Shown: one piece after another, positions 21,524-33,418 of the stretch
How positions within the stretch are numbered: position 1 is the stretch's first letter
Layout: the number at the start of each line of letters is the position of its first letter
The notes under the pieces: model-generated
The model's input: only the letters and a program-made list of their open reading frames with translations
Told to the model about the DNA's origin: nothing
The model's database searches: none
Assembly: GCA_021307315.1 (NCBI GenBank)
Contig: JAJSPD010000003.1
Coordinates: 62,001 to 126,000, forward strand
DNA length: 64,000 nt
Source: Bisporella sp. PMI_857
Lineage: Eukaryota; Ascomycota; Leotiomycetes; Helotiales; Helotiaceae
Direction: 5' to 3'
Translations under genes and position numbers: made by a program

Positions 21524-21831
21524 TCACAATGGTGTCACCGTAGCACTCACGCTCACTACCGTGCTTGTGCTCGTCGCCAGCGTAGTGGCCGTTTTTGTAG
21601 GTATGCACTGGTAGAACCACCAAACAGAGGAGAAACATTCACTGCCCTCCGGACAAGCTGTGGGACCAACATAGTCTGTAACTTCTTGTTAGATATCATG
21701 TACAACGAGTATGGAGAAGGAAGAGGCTGCTCACAAGCACCGCCACATTGTCCCCACAATGTCTGTTTCTGGGATTGCCCTGATACGGAGAATAGAACAA
21801 TTGCAAGAGTGAGGAGAGTTGGAGGGCGCAT
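21524..21831 (-). CDS. Small secreted CBM1-only protein
   Basis: Exons 21831-21735 and 21675-21524, separated by a 59-nt intron (GTGAGC...TTACAG), give only 82 residues. Residues 1-20 are a signal peptide. A complete family 1 cellulose-binding module follows at about 24-58: WGQCGG, then cysteines 29, 40, 46 and 56 with the exact C-x10-C-x5-C-x9-C spacing of CBM1 and the aromatic residues expected on its flat binding face. The tail is Ser/Thr/Val-rich with no catalytic domain. CBM1 normally tethers cellulases to crystalline cellulose. A free module could coat cellulose, disrupt its surface or mask hyphae or elicitors; all are inferences. Without the intron the frame would lose the last three cysteines. 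Confidence 0.85.
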
Positions 21832-22456
21832 TGCGACGGTCCTAGAGTAAATGGTGGTATAGTAGATAATCCAAAGAGATGGAAGCTAATTGTGTGGCTT
21901 CGTCGAGAACAAAGGACACGACGGGTATATATACCGCCCCACGAGCTGAAAGCACTATGACAGCGGGATGGACCCATCCGTAACCCCCTAAAATGCAGAG
22001 ATTCAAGACCTTGAGCCTAGTCAGCATATCTTATCAATCCCAGTTGGGTTCTTGTCGTGTCACAAGATCGACAGGTACATGATAAACGAGACGCACATCA
22101 TTTAGGCGTCGGATGAACTAGCCGAGAAAGAAAAACATCGAAATGTTCGAAGCAACATTAAGCATTGGAAGTCGCAGGGTAGTAGCCCGAAGTTGGAAGA
22201 AGTGAATATCCCCACCAATAACTGCTGTTTAGAATGGCGTTAGTACGACGAAATAAACAGGATAATACCATCACTAGAGGCGTTGAAAAGAAAAGTCGAT
22301 AAAACCAAGGCAAAATACGTAAACCACAATATCAATGCATCACAGTGCAACATCCCTTTTATTACCTAAGTTTTATGCATCGAGGTCCCTCTTCAAATGG
22401 TCTTTTGAAGTATATTATTGCCATATACCTTCTCTCATATATGAGACCATGATGCT
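21832..22456. other. Intergenic
   Basis: Upstream of the CBM1 gene and downstream of the SDR gene. No supported gene. Confidence 0.55.
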
Positions 22457-23930
22457 TCACGGCCGTTCGCGCCACAAGTTACGCAGCGGATAGGCAAATG
22501 CACCCAATATATCAGAAGCCCATCCCACCCAACCACGCGTTTTTTCAACAGCGTTGAGAAGCTGGACAAAGCGTTGGGTGAACGCATCAACTTCCTCGAA
22601 GTCATGTGCGTATGGCTCCCAAATGCTCACCTGTTTTCCATCTTTGCTATCCTCTGGTAACAATTGCCCGTCATCATCGAGGCGAACCTTAGGCCCAACA
22701 ACCAAAGCTCTGCCAACGATCCGAGGATCTGCCATAAGTCTTGTCCCTGCATCAACGACGTCTTCAGGCCTGCCGATCGCTGCTCCGGCCAGAAGGACAC
22801 GTCCTGGTGCAGCGATGAGTGGTGTGTCGATGAAATATGGACATAACATGTTAACTCGAACTCCTTGGTTCATAGAAGTTGAGCGCAATGACCTAAACAT
22901 GCCTAGCACGCCATGCTTTGCAATTCCGTATTGGACAAGCCCTGAGATAGGGCAAAGTGAGGCAACTGATCCAATTAATAGCAGATGACGATCCGGCGTA
23001 TTTGAGCTTGGAAGTCCAGAAGCATTAGGTGACGAATTCTTATATCGAGGATTTCGAGGGAGGTAGAAGAAAGCTAGATGGCTTGTATACTACCCAGTCG
23101 CAGTCAGTCACCTATCTGTTCAAATTGTATTAAGCCATGAGTCCACCAGAAACGACTATGCATCAAGCCATCTTTTGGCTAGAATTAAGATATGCTGAGA
23201 GCTTCCCGGAAAACGAAAGTTTGGAATCGTTCATTTCACCTGTTACATACCATCACTCCTGACAATAGTTAGATATTAAAAAGCACGAAGCCCGAGGTTG
23301 TATCCACTCACCTAAGAGATTGACATCATAGCAACTAAAATTTGGCCTGTATCTTCCTTAGCACTTGGAACATGGCAGTTGAGGCACCTACCCCTAGCTG
23401 TTCACAACTAAATCACGTACTTTGGTGGCGCTTCAGCATCCAGATTCTCAGGCAACTGAAATGGGGTACCAGTGTCAATGATACCAGCATTTGCTACGAC
23501 AGCATCGATAGCGTTGTTGGGACTGAGCTGGACGGCAGAGTGAAAAAAGTCCACCTGCGATTGCCATTCGGTAACATTGCAGTGGAGGTAGTGTAGATGT
23601 TGGTTCCCCGTCGCTGTCCGCACCTCCTCTACCAGAGCTTTGCCCCGCGCATCATTGATGTCCCCGATTATGACAATGGCTCCGTTCGCCGCCCATTTCC
23701 TGAAGAACCCTTCGCCAAAGCCCGATGCTCCTCCAGTTATGAGAATTGTTTTACCACCAACCCAAGCGGGATCGTAGGGCTCGGTGACATCTACAGGCTT
23801 CGATTGGCCGGTGAGTTGAACAACTATATACGAAACAATAATTAGTGATTGTTCATTTAAATCAATGCGGGGTATGGCCTCTGCAATTCTGGCTTGATGG
23901 TGCAGACTTACTGTTGCGGTTGTTGGCCAT
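22457..23930 (-). CDS. Short-chain dehydrogenase/reductase (SDR)
   Basis: Five exons: 23930-23912, 23823-23421, 23334-23312, 23258-23251 and 23089-22457, giving 361 residues. Exon 4 is only 8 nt (GAGTGATG). Without it the frame cannot cross from VNLLG to YTSHLAFFYLPRN; with it the sequence is continuous. Family hallmarks: TGGASGFG nucleotide-binding loop (36-43), IGDIND after beta2, VANAG, a Ser in IGSVAS and the catalytic Y-x-x-x-K in YGIAKHG. Fungal SDRs of this layout resemble 15-hydroxyprostaglandin dehydrogenase-like enzymes, oxidising alcohols with NAD(P). The physiological substrate is unknown. A hydrophobic patch near the C-terminus (ILGAFAYPLRNLW) might touch membranes. No biosynthetic partner genes are adjacent. 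Confidence 0.85.
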
Positions 23931-24914
23931 ATTGGGAAGGGTTGAGCCAATTGCGTTAGCATAGATGATGTTGGGATTAGCCTTCAAGGACAATTGTACA
24001 AGATGATCTTTCTTTGATAGCTGTCGCTTTGGGAGCCAAAGAATATGCTGTAATACACAATTCTGTTCTTGAGCCTCAACCCCTTTGGGGCAAAGCTGAT
24101 AGGCGTCTCAGGGTGGAACCGACGTCCCGATAATACAATAACTGCGAAAATCCTAAAAGCGGTGTGAACTGATGAAAGCGCAGACAGTATTATATGCTGC
24201 TGGCCGTATGCACCCCACCGTCATCATTATCCTGGGATTGCTACGTCGACAAGTTTTGGGTGAAGTTGTCTGGGTTTTGATGTTGAGTACCATTTTGCCT
24301 CGGCACAGCATATGTTTGTGAATATGGACGAGTAGGCAAAGGAGCGCCATGGTGAGTAAAGTGCGCTATAGTAATATTAAAGCCATCAGACGTCCAGGAA
24401 GAAGTGCTTCTAGGAACTTAGCAGATCATTTGGGGTCACATGTGCCCAAATTGTCCAAAAGGCCGAGATCCCACTCTTGTACGGGGTAACTCTGCCGTTT
24501 CTCCAACCCTATGACCTGGTACTAGCTTGATAACTGCGTCACCATTACAAAACTATCAAGATTTGTACAAACTACATAAAGGCTCATATCTTCTCTTGTA
24601 GCTCTGGATTACGTTAGTTGACAAGATTAGAACTCTCTCTCTCTCTCTCTCTTCAGAACTGGAGGTCCAAATTTATACCAAATGCTTCTGAAATTCTCAG
24701 GAGTAGAACCATGGTAGAGGATTGCATATTTGTCGAGTAGTGGCTGTCAAAGACAGTACAATAGCGATACAAACACGCCATGAGTCTCACTACGTACAAG
24801 TATAGCATTACTTGCTCGCCAAGAGGAGCGACAATTCCGCATTCATTTCAAACAGCCACCACCATGTTGCTCAGTTTCCAAGAGAACGAGCTGTTGATAC
24901 TGCCAATTCTCCAT
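23931..24914. other. Intergenic with a CT microsatellite
   Basis: About 1 kb with no supported gene. It contains a (CT)10 microsatellite at 24633-24652, pyrimidine-rich on the plus strand. Confidence 0.55.
24633..24652. repeat. (CT)10 dinucleotide microsatellite
   Basis: Perfect run of CT units read directly from the sequence; intergenic. Confidence 0.9.
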
Positions 24915-26210
24915 TTACTCAAACTGCTTAAGAGGGCTTCTTGCCTCCCATTCCACAATTGGATCAATGATATTGCTTTGACCCAGGCTGATCTGAACAC
25001 CAGTAAAGGTACAGTCTCCCCAACCACCACCACCAAATGTACCCTCCAATTCTGTGCCTCTTGCTCCTGTGAAGCTAATGCTATGAAGATTTTCATCCGA
25101 CCCGAGATAAAGGGAGCCATCTCGATTCTCGCCTCGCCAGCGGTAATTCCAAGTGGAAGTTTGGCCCTTAGGTGTGGTTCCCAGTGGAAGTATGAATGCA
25201 CGTGAAACACGATCGTCTACTTCTATATACTCCACGTCTGGGTCGCGAACCTCCCCCAGCCTTCTTGGTGGCCTCGCACGCAGCAATGGCATCTATGAAG
25301 CACGGTCAATAACCGTCTCTATGACTGAAAGCTGTCGCGAAATTCACCTACGTGTTCTGGTTGGTTCTCGAATCGAAAGATGCCTGATGCTATCCCAAAG
25401 TCAAATTCGGCAAATATTTGTGTATATTCTAGGGTGACGTTATCTTGTATGCAAATTCTGAGCCGCAGGTCGTCACATCCATCGAATTTTTCCTGAATTG
25501 CTGGGCAAGTTATGGACCAAGATCCCATTACCCTGTATCCTTCTCGACTACTCTCTTGTAGGCGGTAGCTCTGGACCTCTAGGTGTGCCTTCTCGATTTC
25601 GCCCTGCAGCTCAGTTTTGATTTCTTTCGAATTACTATCATTTTTATTCTCGCCATCCGACTTTTTCTCAGCTTGTTTCTCAAGTCGATCTTCAGAAGTA
25701 TCTTCGGTTTCATTTTGGATCTTCTTTTTCCTCTCATACTCAACAGACATATCCTTTTCCAGTTCAGCCAGTGCATTTATGATAGAGATGTCCCCTAACT
25801 CCCGCAGGTACTCTTGAGCGTCTTCAATTGACTTCGCGGAAGGGAGACCACGGAATATGCATTGCGCTCTCCACCAAGCAATACTCCGTTTCGGTACTGC
25901 TGGAATCTTCAATGTAGTGTCACTTCCGTATACGCTGATAGGCTTAAGGGTAGGATCAAGCGCAGGAATAAATGATTTCACAGACTCATACTCAATTTCA
26001 TACACCTTCAACCCACCATCGTAAGTAAACGTTCAACGGTTATGCTTTCGTTTTACAGGAGAAGGCATCAGGCCAGCTTACATCCCAGGGTCCTTCTATC
26101 AAAGACTGCAAAATGGGAGTCTGATGATAACCCTTCCCTGGTTTTTGAGTTGTAGAAAAGTAACGGGTTGAAGGATAATTGGGGAAGCAGGATAACAATT
26201 GAATTCGCAT
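24915..26210 (-). CDS. Uncharacterised fungal protein with a long charged linker
   Basis: Proposed exons 26210-26082, 26005-25352 and 25292-24915 (introns 76 and 59 nt) give 386 residues. The first acceptor (TTGAAG) is the least certain, chosen for phase and continuity GPWD-VYEIEYES. The N-terminal 40 residues resemble a short mitochondrial or other targeting extension (MRIQLLSCFP, few acidic residues). An ordered block with AWWRAQC follows. Next comes a highly charged Lys/Glu/Asp-rich coiled-coil-like linker (about residues 110-160). The C-terminal half is beta-rich, with repeated Trp/Gly motifs (WNYRWRGENRDG, GGGGWGDC). I do not recognise the family. A jelly-roll or lectin-like fold is only an impression. 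Confidence 0.7.
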
Positions 26211-26484
26211 AGTTCTTCAACATGAACATTTCAAACGGATAATGAGTTCCGAAAAGCTGTGAATCATTGAAAAAGTCGATACATTTCTGGAAAAAGCAGG
26301 AACAATGTTGGCAGTGCTTACCTTATGTTGGGTTTCATTCGATCCTTCTCTTGCTTTCAAGCCATAGGAAATGTGGAGATTTTAAACAGGAATTTAAAGC
26401 GTACTATTTTGACTCACATTTCGCATTCTCCTCCAAGTATTATTTTGATCTACATAAATCCCAACATCTTTCGTCCCTTGAATT

Positions 26485-28025
26485 TCAATGAGCAGGGACA
26501 AGATTTAGGACCTCAGGAGTTCCAGGCAGACTCCTCCCTCCCAAGCCCGGCTCCACCACGCTCTCGCTCACCTCCACATTCATTGTCTCCCTCGACTCGC
26601 TCCTGACCTTCGAATTTGAGAGCCGCTCTCCTCTCTTCTGACCTTTCATCTCACCTCTGTTCCCAGTTGAATTGACTGTCCCATAACTCCAGCGTCTCCA
26701 AACCTTTCCACATATGCCCAAACTCGTCGTGAAGTAGATAACCGTATTCCAAAACCCCTGTAATGGCAACACCAGCGCACTTCCAATATTCAATAAATAG
26801 TTTGTATCCCGAGGGTGTCTAAGTCCATGCACCCTATTAACACTTGCGGGGACCCATGTGATGAGTATGCTCACAGCAAAGAGCATCGCCACCTTGAAGT
26901 AAGCCCACTTCACTTTATCCATGCTATTTCGTCTCTTGACACCAATGAATTCTGCACTTGTGGCTCGATGTGAATATTGTGGAAGGTTTTTAGCAGAGAT
27001 AGTAACCGTGTAGTTTTCATTTTCTTTGCAAGCGGGTCGATGTGGGTAATTGCGCGATGGGTTCATAAACGATAGGGTGTCGGGGAATGCCCTGTGTGTG
27101 ATATGAATTTCGGTGGTGCGGAGGCCTGTGAATGGGGAGTTAGATGGCTCGGGGTGCGTATACAAGGAGCTATTGTAGCTGCAGATGTTGTCGCTATTGC
27201 CCGCAGCTTGTAGCTCGGAGCGCTTTTGGAAGATCTCGATGCCGACCCTCGTGTAAATTATGAGGCTTGCAAGAATACAAAGCCACTGTGTGAAGAAGAA
27301 ATTAGTTTATGCTCCGTTTGAATGTCACTCCCTATAATCCGATCCCTCCTAACGACAAATGATGGTGATCACCCTTGGGCTCCTTCACTTCACTTACCAC
27401 AGGTGCATAGTATGAATAGATGCGCAGCGGTGCCCATTCGTTATCAATCCAACACCAGAGCTAGACTATTATCAGTACGTTTAGGAATAACAAGGGGGCA
27501 GGTATCTGGTACTGTGGCGTTCCCATATATCTGGCCTTTTCCTTTCACTCTCAACAGTAGACAAACCATAGCTGGGATAAACGGTATCCCATAGCACAAT
27601 ATCCCATACAGCCAGTACAATTTCTTGAGTCGCAGTGCATCATATCTGTGGAAGAAGACAAGATAGACATTGACCGCCATGGCAAGCGACCACATGGGAT
27701 CAGATTGCATAAACCTAAATACCGTATCAGCTACTACCGCCCAATCGCCTAACATAGGCGTCTATACTTACATCTCGAGCAAGAAACCTTGAAATTGGCA
27801 CAGAGGACTCGACTCTCGGCTTAGAGCACTTCCACCAATAAGAGCAGCAATATTCGCAAATAGATTTGCAAAGGATGCCCAAAAGATGATAGTATTTGAC
27901 AGCGTCCTGAAATCTTTAATTGAAACGAATGTTGCTAGAAGTGAGAGAGTTCCAAGGACTGACACAGACGCTGTGACACGCTCAATGACGATAAGATTTC
28001 TGATTTCCTGCTTTGTTAATCCCAT
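26485..28025 (-). CDS. cAMP-receptor-like G-protein-coupled receptor
   Basis: Four exons: 28025-27772, 27714-27513, 27460-27398 and 27285-26485 (introns 57, 52 and 112 nt), giving 439 residues. Exon 3 supplies LWCWIDNEWAPLRIYSYYAP, which contains the WCWI signature of fungal class V / cAMP-receptor-like GPCRs. An unspliced reading hits stops here, supporting the 52-nt intron. Hydrophobic segments fit seven helices: two in exon 1, two or three in exon 2, one at the exon 3/4 joint and two in exon 4 (around FKVAMLFAVSILITW and the LNIGSALVLPLQGFWN region). A long cytoplasmic loop 3 separates helices 5 and 6, and the tail is Ser/Arg-rich. It probably signals at the plasma membrane through heterotrimeric G proteins. 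The ligand is unknown. A uORF overlaps the start codon. Confidence 0.87.
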
Positions 28026-28069
28026 GATTGGCGTTGTTGGGGCGAGCTGATGGTAGAAATGTTGCTCAT
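28016..28069 (-). promoter_or_regulatory. uORF overlapping the GPCR start codon
   Basis: ATG at 28069 opens a 17-codon frame ending at TAA 28018-28016. The GPCR ATG (28025-28023) lies inside its last codons in another frame. Ribosomes starting at the first ATG would pass the receptor ATG, so this arrangement would lower receptor translation if the transcript includes it. The transcript start is unknown. Confidence 0.45.
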
Positions 28070-29141
28070 GGTGCTAGGTCCATCAATGCAAAGATTATCA
28101 GTATGAATAGTATGTATTAGGTTGGTATATTGCTTTAGGTAACTTGAGATGACGCTCAATTTCGCAGGTTGCAAACTGAGGGTAAGATCTGGACCTTCAG
28201 GTGCTGTGAGCCTACAGCTTGTGATCAGAAATCTCAAAATAGCCTTACAAACGAAAGAAATTTGACACGATCAATGAATTTCGAGGTATTACAGAAATTG
28301 AGACGGGAATTATTCGCATATGTTGCTTAGAGAATCACTAAGCTTAGTGGTACGAATGGATTTAGATACTCGGTCTTTCCGATGCAGAGAAAATTCCATG
28401 AAGTTATAAGACTGAAAAAGCAGATGCAAAACTGGAAAGCATGCATTTTTGTATGTGTGACTATTCTCTCTCTGTCCTGCGACCTAAGCGTAAGCACCGC
28501 AATTTTGTAACCCGTTTGTGTAATCCTAAAATGCGACACCACATCTTAGATACACAGCCATATTCCAGCTGTGTTTGCAAATGGTGAGATCATCAACTTC
28601 TTCAAAGATATTGAAGGTGGAAAAGAAAAGAATATAAAAGGAAAATATGGTATGCTTTCGCCTTGTTTTTGAAATATTTCGTCTATATTCTGTAAGTTGT
28701 GGCGTTAGGTGTAACATAGACCGAAAAGTGAGGGACCTTGAGAAAAATGTGCATCCACAGTGTGCCATACAATGGCCGGGGAACACCCCTGCAAAATGCT
28801 ACAGGAGAGAAATCAACTGGCCAGTTTGGCCACCCACTGGGGTTACCTGCAGCCTTTCAGTGTTTAAACATCCACAAAACTTCTTAATTAGAAAAGATGG
28901 CGGCCAGAAGACGCAGACTACCTGTAAGCCACTCATTGGCGGAAATCAACTGGATTTCGCTCACCGTGTAGGAACCTTACCATTCGTGTGCGGCACGAGG
29001 ACCAAAGTTGCAAAGTTCGGTATTTTCTATAGATACACGTAGTTATGCGCCAAGCAACCAGAGGGCATTTGACTTTCTATACCCCCTATTTAGTATTTCT
29101 TTCAATTCCCTCGCAATGGAAGTGCTTGAATTTGTGAAAGA
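28070..29141. other. Intergenic
   Basis: About 1.1 kb between the GPCR promoter and the 3' end of the MFS gene. The longest frame (131 codons on the plus strand) has irregular composition and no domain, so I treat it as non-coding. Confidence 0.55.
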
Positions 29142-31281
29142 TCAAACGACATAGAGAAAGTCTGGACGCATGTCGCCCAGAATCTCCACTTCGTCTCCAA
29201 TAAAACCTTCGATTAAGTGAGCACGCCTGCCAGCCCGTCTTGCGGCATTTTCTCGTCGGAGCAAAATAGTCATCAAGAGACTGCCACCAAAAAGACAAAC
29301 AATCATATAACCCATGACAGTCGCGTGGCCGACAGTGAACTTTGGCTTTTCTAAAATAACATTAGTAGCAGATAAGATTAAAAGGTCACAATAGAACAAA
29401 CCGAAGTAGATATTGCTAGAGACGACGCCATTCAAGTTGCCCCATCCAATAACGAAACCTAAAACTACGCCGCGTTTATAGACACCCTCGATGTTATTAG
29501 ACATCCAAGAGATTGTATTGGCGATGCACGGGTAAATGCCGAGCGCCCCGAGGAAGGTACCAGCATACTTGAGGTGTGGATTTTGGGAGGCAAGCTGCAT
29601 AGCAAAACCTGCAACACCAATCAATGAAACACAGATGTTGAAAACCCCACGAGTTAAGTAGTGATCCGCAAGATACCCAACGGCAATTGTTAGGACAGCA
29701 GCACAAGCGTAAGGAGGGACCGACATAAGTTGAGCTTGGGTCGACTTATATCCCATCTGAGCAATTACTAGAAGTGACCGGAGTAAGAAAATACTCAACC
29801 CAGAGTCGTTGATAAGTGAAGTTTTCAAGGGAAGATGTAATACGCGAATTTGATATAGAGATAAATGCACTTACTAGTTGGTAAGAAGAGCGAGAAAGCA
29901 TAGAGAGGCATAACAACACCCATGTAAATGAACATTCCGAGCCACATCTTGTAGTCTTTGAGTGCAGCCCAGAAGTAGGACATCTTGAAATCTTCGTGCT
30001 GTGCACTTGATTGCTGATCTTCGCTAAGCCGATGAATAACTCGAGCACGATCTCGCTCAGAGAGGAATGTGGCGGTATCAGGAAAATCATGAACCATCCA
30101 GAAGGAAAGCACACCGAAAACAATTGTTAGAACACCTTCTATTATGAAGATCCACTGTGATATCAGTAGTTAGCAAAGGTATTGATGAAACTTGAGAATA
30201 TGAACCGAGCATGTATGGCAAGAATGTACGCACTGCCCAGCCAGGTCGTCCGCCAATTCCATTCAATTTAGTAATAGCAGCAGCGAGTAGGCCACCAAAA
30301 GAACCCGAGAAAGCAGCCGCAGAGAAGAATATAGCCTAAAAAGTATATTAGACTAATGTCGCCATACAGTAACTTGATTGCTTACAGCTCTGATGCCGAA
30401 CTCATCACGCTTATACCAACAAGAGAGAAGATAGTTCACACCAGGGTACAATCCTTCAACAAGTTAGCAGACCACCCAGGTTCAACGTAGTGTTAGAGTG
30501 ACTATTGGTAGGCCATGGTCCCTGCTGCTGTGATAGACAGAAACAGTGAAAAGTAAGGCTCACCAGCTTCAGTCAATCCCAAGAACCAACGAGCAGTCAT
30601 CAGTCCAGACCAGCTTCTAACAAACCCCATAGAAGTCATGCATACACCCCAAAGGATCCTGAGGCGACATTAGCATTGGTAGTGATTTTTAGCCAGCGTG
30701 CGATCCATACATGATGACAGGAATGAAGATCGAAGGCTTGAAACGCTTGAGTAACACATTGGTTGCTGGTTCAGCAATGGCATACGAAATGAAGAAAATT
30801 GTCAGGCAGGCATTATATCGGCCGGTTGACATGTTTCCTAGGCTCTCTTGTAATCCAGGGACGGCTATCTTGGCATTTCCGATATTGGTGCGATCAAGGA
30901 AGGACAATAGATACAATACACAAAGCTGCCAAATTGTTAGTCCCGAGTAGCTTTAAGGACAGGAAGCAGAACACCAACCCATGGAATCAATCGCCAATCC
31001 AGCTTACGAACTAAGAGTCGATCCTAAAAGATATCAGTCTCATTCATCTTCTTTTAGGTATGTTATTGAAAACTGACAATGCGCTCGCACTCCTCAGCAC
31101 TGAAAATGGGTCCAGGATCAGGATCCTCATCTGGAGGGGAGGCAGCAATGTTGACTCCAATAGCTCCGCCACTAAGATTATCGGTCCGACTAACTCGATA
31201 TCTTCCATGTCCATGGGCATGACCCACCTTTGTAAGGCCTGAGCCATGCTCACCAGCGCTTTGAGATGCCTTCAATTCCAT
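29142..31281 (-). CDS. MFS transporter, anion:cation symporter (allantoate/vitamin permease-like)
   Basis: Nine exons: 31281-31078, 31023-30979, 30925-30711, 30658-30564, 30453-30386, 30335-30234, 30154-29875, 29767-29402 and 29350-29142. All phases agree and give 527 residues, normal for this family. The first exon donor (GTCAGT) is the weakest. Motifs: DWRLIPW before TM1, LSFLDRTNIGNAK (the family TM1 signature), GRYNACLTIFFISYAIAE in TM2, ARWFLGLTEAG in TM4, and FGIRAAIFFSAAA in the TM5 region. The second half has the usual six helices. The fungal ACS group imports organic anions such as allantoate, nicotinate, pantothenate or biotin with protons at the plasma membrane. The exact substrate is not readable. 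The last 51-nt intron is in frame without stops, so an unspliced isoform is possible. Confidence 0.9.
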
Positions 31282-33418
31282 GTTCAATAAGGAGAGAGTA
31301 AACAAAAGCACAGTTATGTAAGCGAAGAGAAAACGTCGTTCTTCCGTATTCACTGGCCTTCTTCTACTTCTGATAAGCAGCTTGAAAGCAAAGGATAAGT
31401 AGCTTAGATGGACTGATCCGAGTCTTTGTCCTTGGTGGTGTTTTGTAGAAGAAAGTTGGTTAGTTTCGATGGAAATACAGCCGGTTTGTACTCACACGTT
31501 TCGGGAAATCTGGGGGTAAACTCAAACGAATCAGTCACCAATCTGGAACCCGAGTTGGAAAGAACGAGACAGAGCTGCCATAAGCGCGGCTGAGATCAGC
31601 ATAGTGACTCGATATTGAACGTCCCTATTCATCTCCCATTGGATTGATGTATTCTGGTCTTGCTATGATGATTCACCTACTGAGGCTCCACATTCTTTGA
31701 CTGTATCAATACCTGTATGAACGATGCAAGATGAGGAGCTGATTGAGACAACTTTCTGTTACACATTGCAGATTAATATGTCTGGAAACCTGACAAGTTG
31801 AGTATAGCAACCACTAAGTCATCCTGTTGAAACTTATGAAACCCAGCACCTACATGATCTTGACCACAGCTCACCACTGAGTGGACTGCATGCTATCCCA
31901 GCAAAAAGCCCGTATTCTATGGAATAATGGCTGATTTGACACAAAGTCGGCGAATACTGGCAGCGACCGAAGAGCAATTAGAACGCAATATTCTAGCAAT
32001 GAAGCGCGAGACTCTCCGGTCCTAAAACCAAGATTCCTCATGCCTGGAGTTTGAACAACCTGGTTCAGCCAGTGGCATTGCTGATCCATAGATCAAAAGA
32101 AAGAAAACACTTCGCATATACGAACATGGTGCAAAATACGGCTTGATGGCCATGCTACCAACACTTTCTATGCTTTCTCAGTCATCCTTGAATTAGGTTA
32201 TGTCTTGCCACATAGCTGCCTCTGTTAGAAATGAAGTCGGAGTGTTGATTCTTGGACAATGAATAGTCAATAGTAAAGAGCAACACTATGGCAGCAGGCA
32301 CCTATCACAATGGAAATGCTAACAGGCGCCTTGATTCTCAATAGCCTGTCACAGAGAAAGAGAGTAGTGCCTTACCAAGGAAATATTGTGAGTGCATAAA
32401 TAAGAGTACGAAAGTTTCAAGGTGCATTGCACTAACTCGAATCACCCATGATGGAACAGTCGTTATAGTTGAACAACGTATGTTGTGCTCTAACTACCAC
32501 TCGGCAGAGGTAAGGGAGATATAATTTTACACTTACAATCTCAGAAGTTGGCTCCTATTCCACCGAACGCCATGCGACCCGACATTCTGGACTGGCAGTA
32601 GTAGGAATGAGACTGGCGCACCAGGTTCAATACATCCTGCAGTTTCCGGTGCATGCCTTATCTCAACAGCCTAAGGATGCTACTCGTGCCTATGATCGAC
32701 TACCGGTGTAGCAATATAGATTTCGCTGTACGCCATAGGGCTGCTCTACTAAGCTACAGCACCCACGGATACACAGGCTACACCCGACAAAGATTCTTTT
32801 GTCCAAAGTCCCTCAGAAACGAATTGTGAAATATCTTAGGGCACATAACTTTATGTGACCACATTCACAATACACAATAAAGCATTTGCTTTCCTCCAAC
32901 CACCAAACACGAATTCATTTGGGATCAAGCCTTGGTCTGCGCCCTCTTAATTCGATTGCCAGCAACATCTTTATGATGTAGGGCATTGGTTTGAAAGTGA
33001 TGCGCAAAAACCAATGATTAGGGAGTGGCTAGGAAGTTTTCAGATATCTGCTGTCGTTTATGAGAAGGTCAGCTTAAGCTCCAGACTTACTTGCAGAGCG
33101 TGTCGAAGCGGAAAAGAACAGCGGCTAACACTCACAAAGCAGCCTCATCTGTAGCCGAATTATTCCTGCGTTTCCTGCGTCTTGCAATTGAAAGCCTGAG
33201 GTCTTGGAGGCTTGAAATAACGTCTCTCAACTCATCTTGCCCCACTTCTTCCAAGAAACATCGCTGAGTAAGCGGTTGGACAGAGTGCATACTCCTTAAT
33301 CCTTTCACACCACGAGAATTTGTGATTCAAACTTCTGTGAGGCTCTTTTCTATGCTATTTGATAAAATTGCATTGTATGCTCGCACAACTCTCCAAGATC
33401 CCTAAGATGTAAAACAAG
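31282..33418. other. Intergenic, 2.1 kb
   Basis: Upstream of the MFS gene and 3' of the carbonic anhydrase. AT-rich, with only short frames (the longest 72 codons on minus at 31871-32089). An in-frame extension of the MFS ORF reaches ATG 31353 but lacks conserved character. A tRNA-like snippet around 32730-32770 does not fold. Confidence 0.55.

Noticed and set aside
29351..29401. Reading the MFS ORF straight through this segment as coding
   Set aside because: The 51-nt segment has GT...TTTTAG ends and a branch-like CTAAT, and inserts a stretch foreign to the family, so I treat it as an intron.
22457..31281. Secondary-metabolite cluster comprising the SDR and MFS genes
   Set aside because: No synthase or terpene cyclase is near, the MFS is of the nutrient-anion symporter type rather than a drug exporter, and the P450 is 25 kb away.
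32700..32780. tRNA-like string in the 31.3-33.4 kb gap
   Set aside because: A partial T-arm-like sequence occurs, but the acceptor and anticodon stems do not pair.
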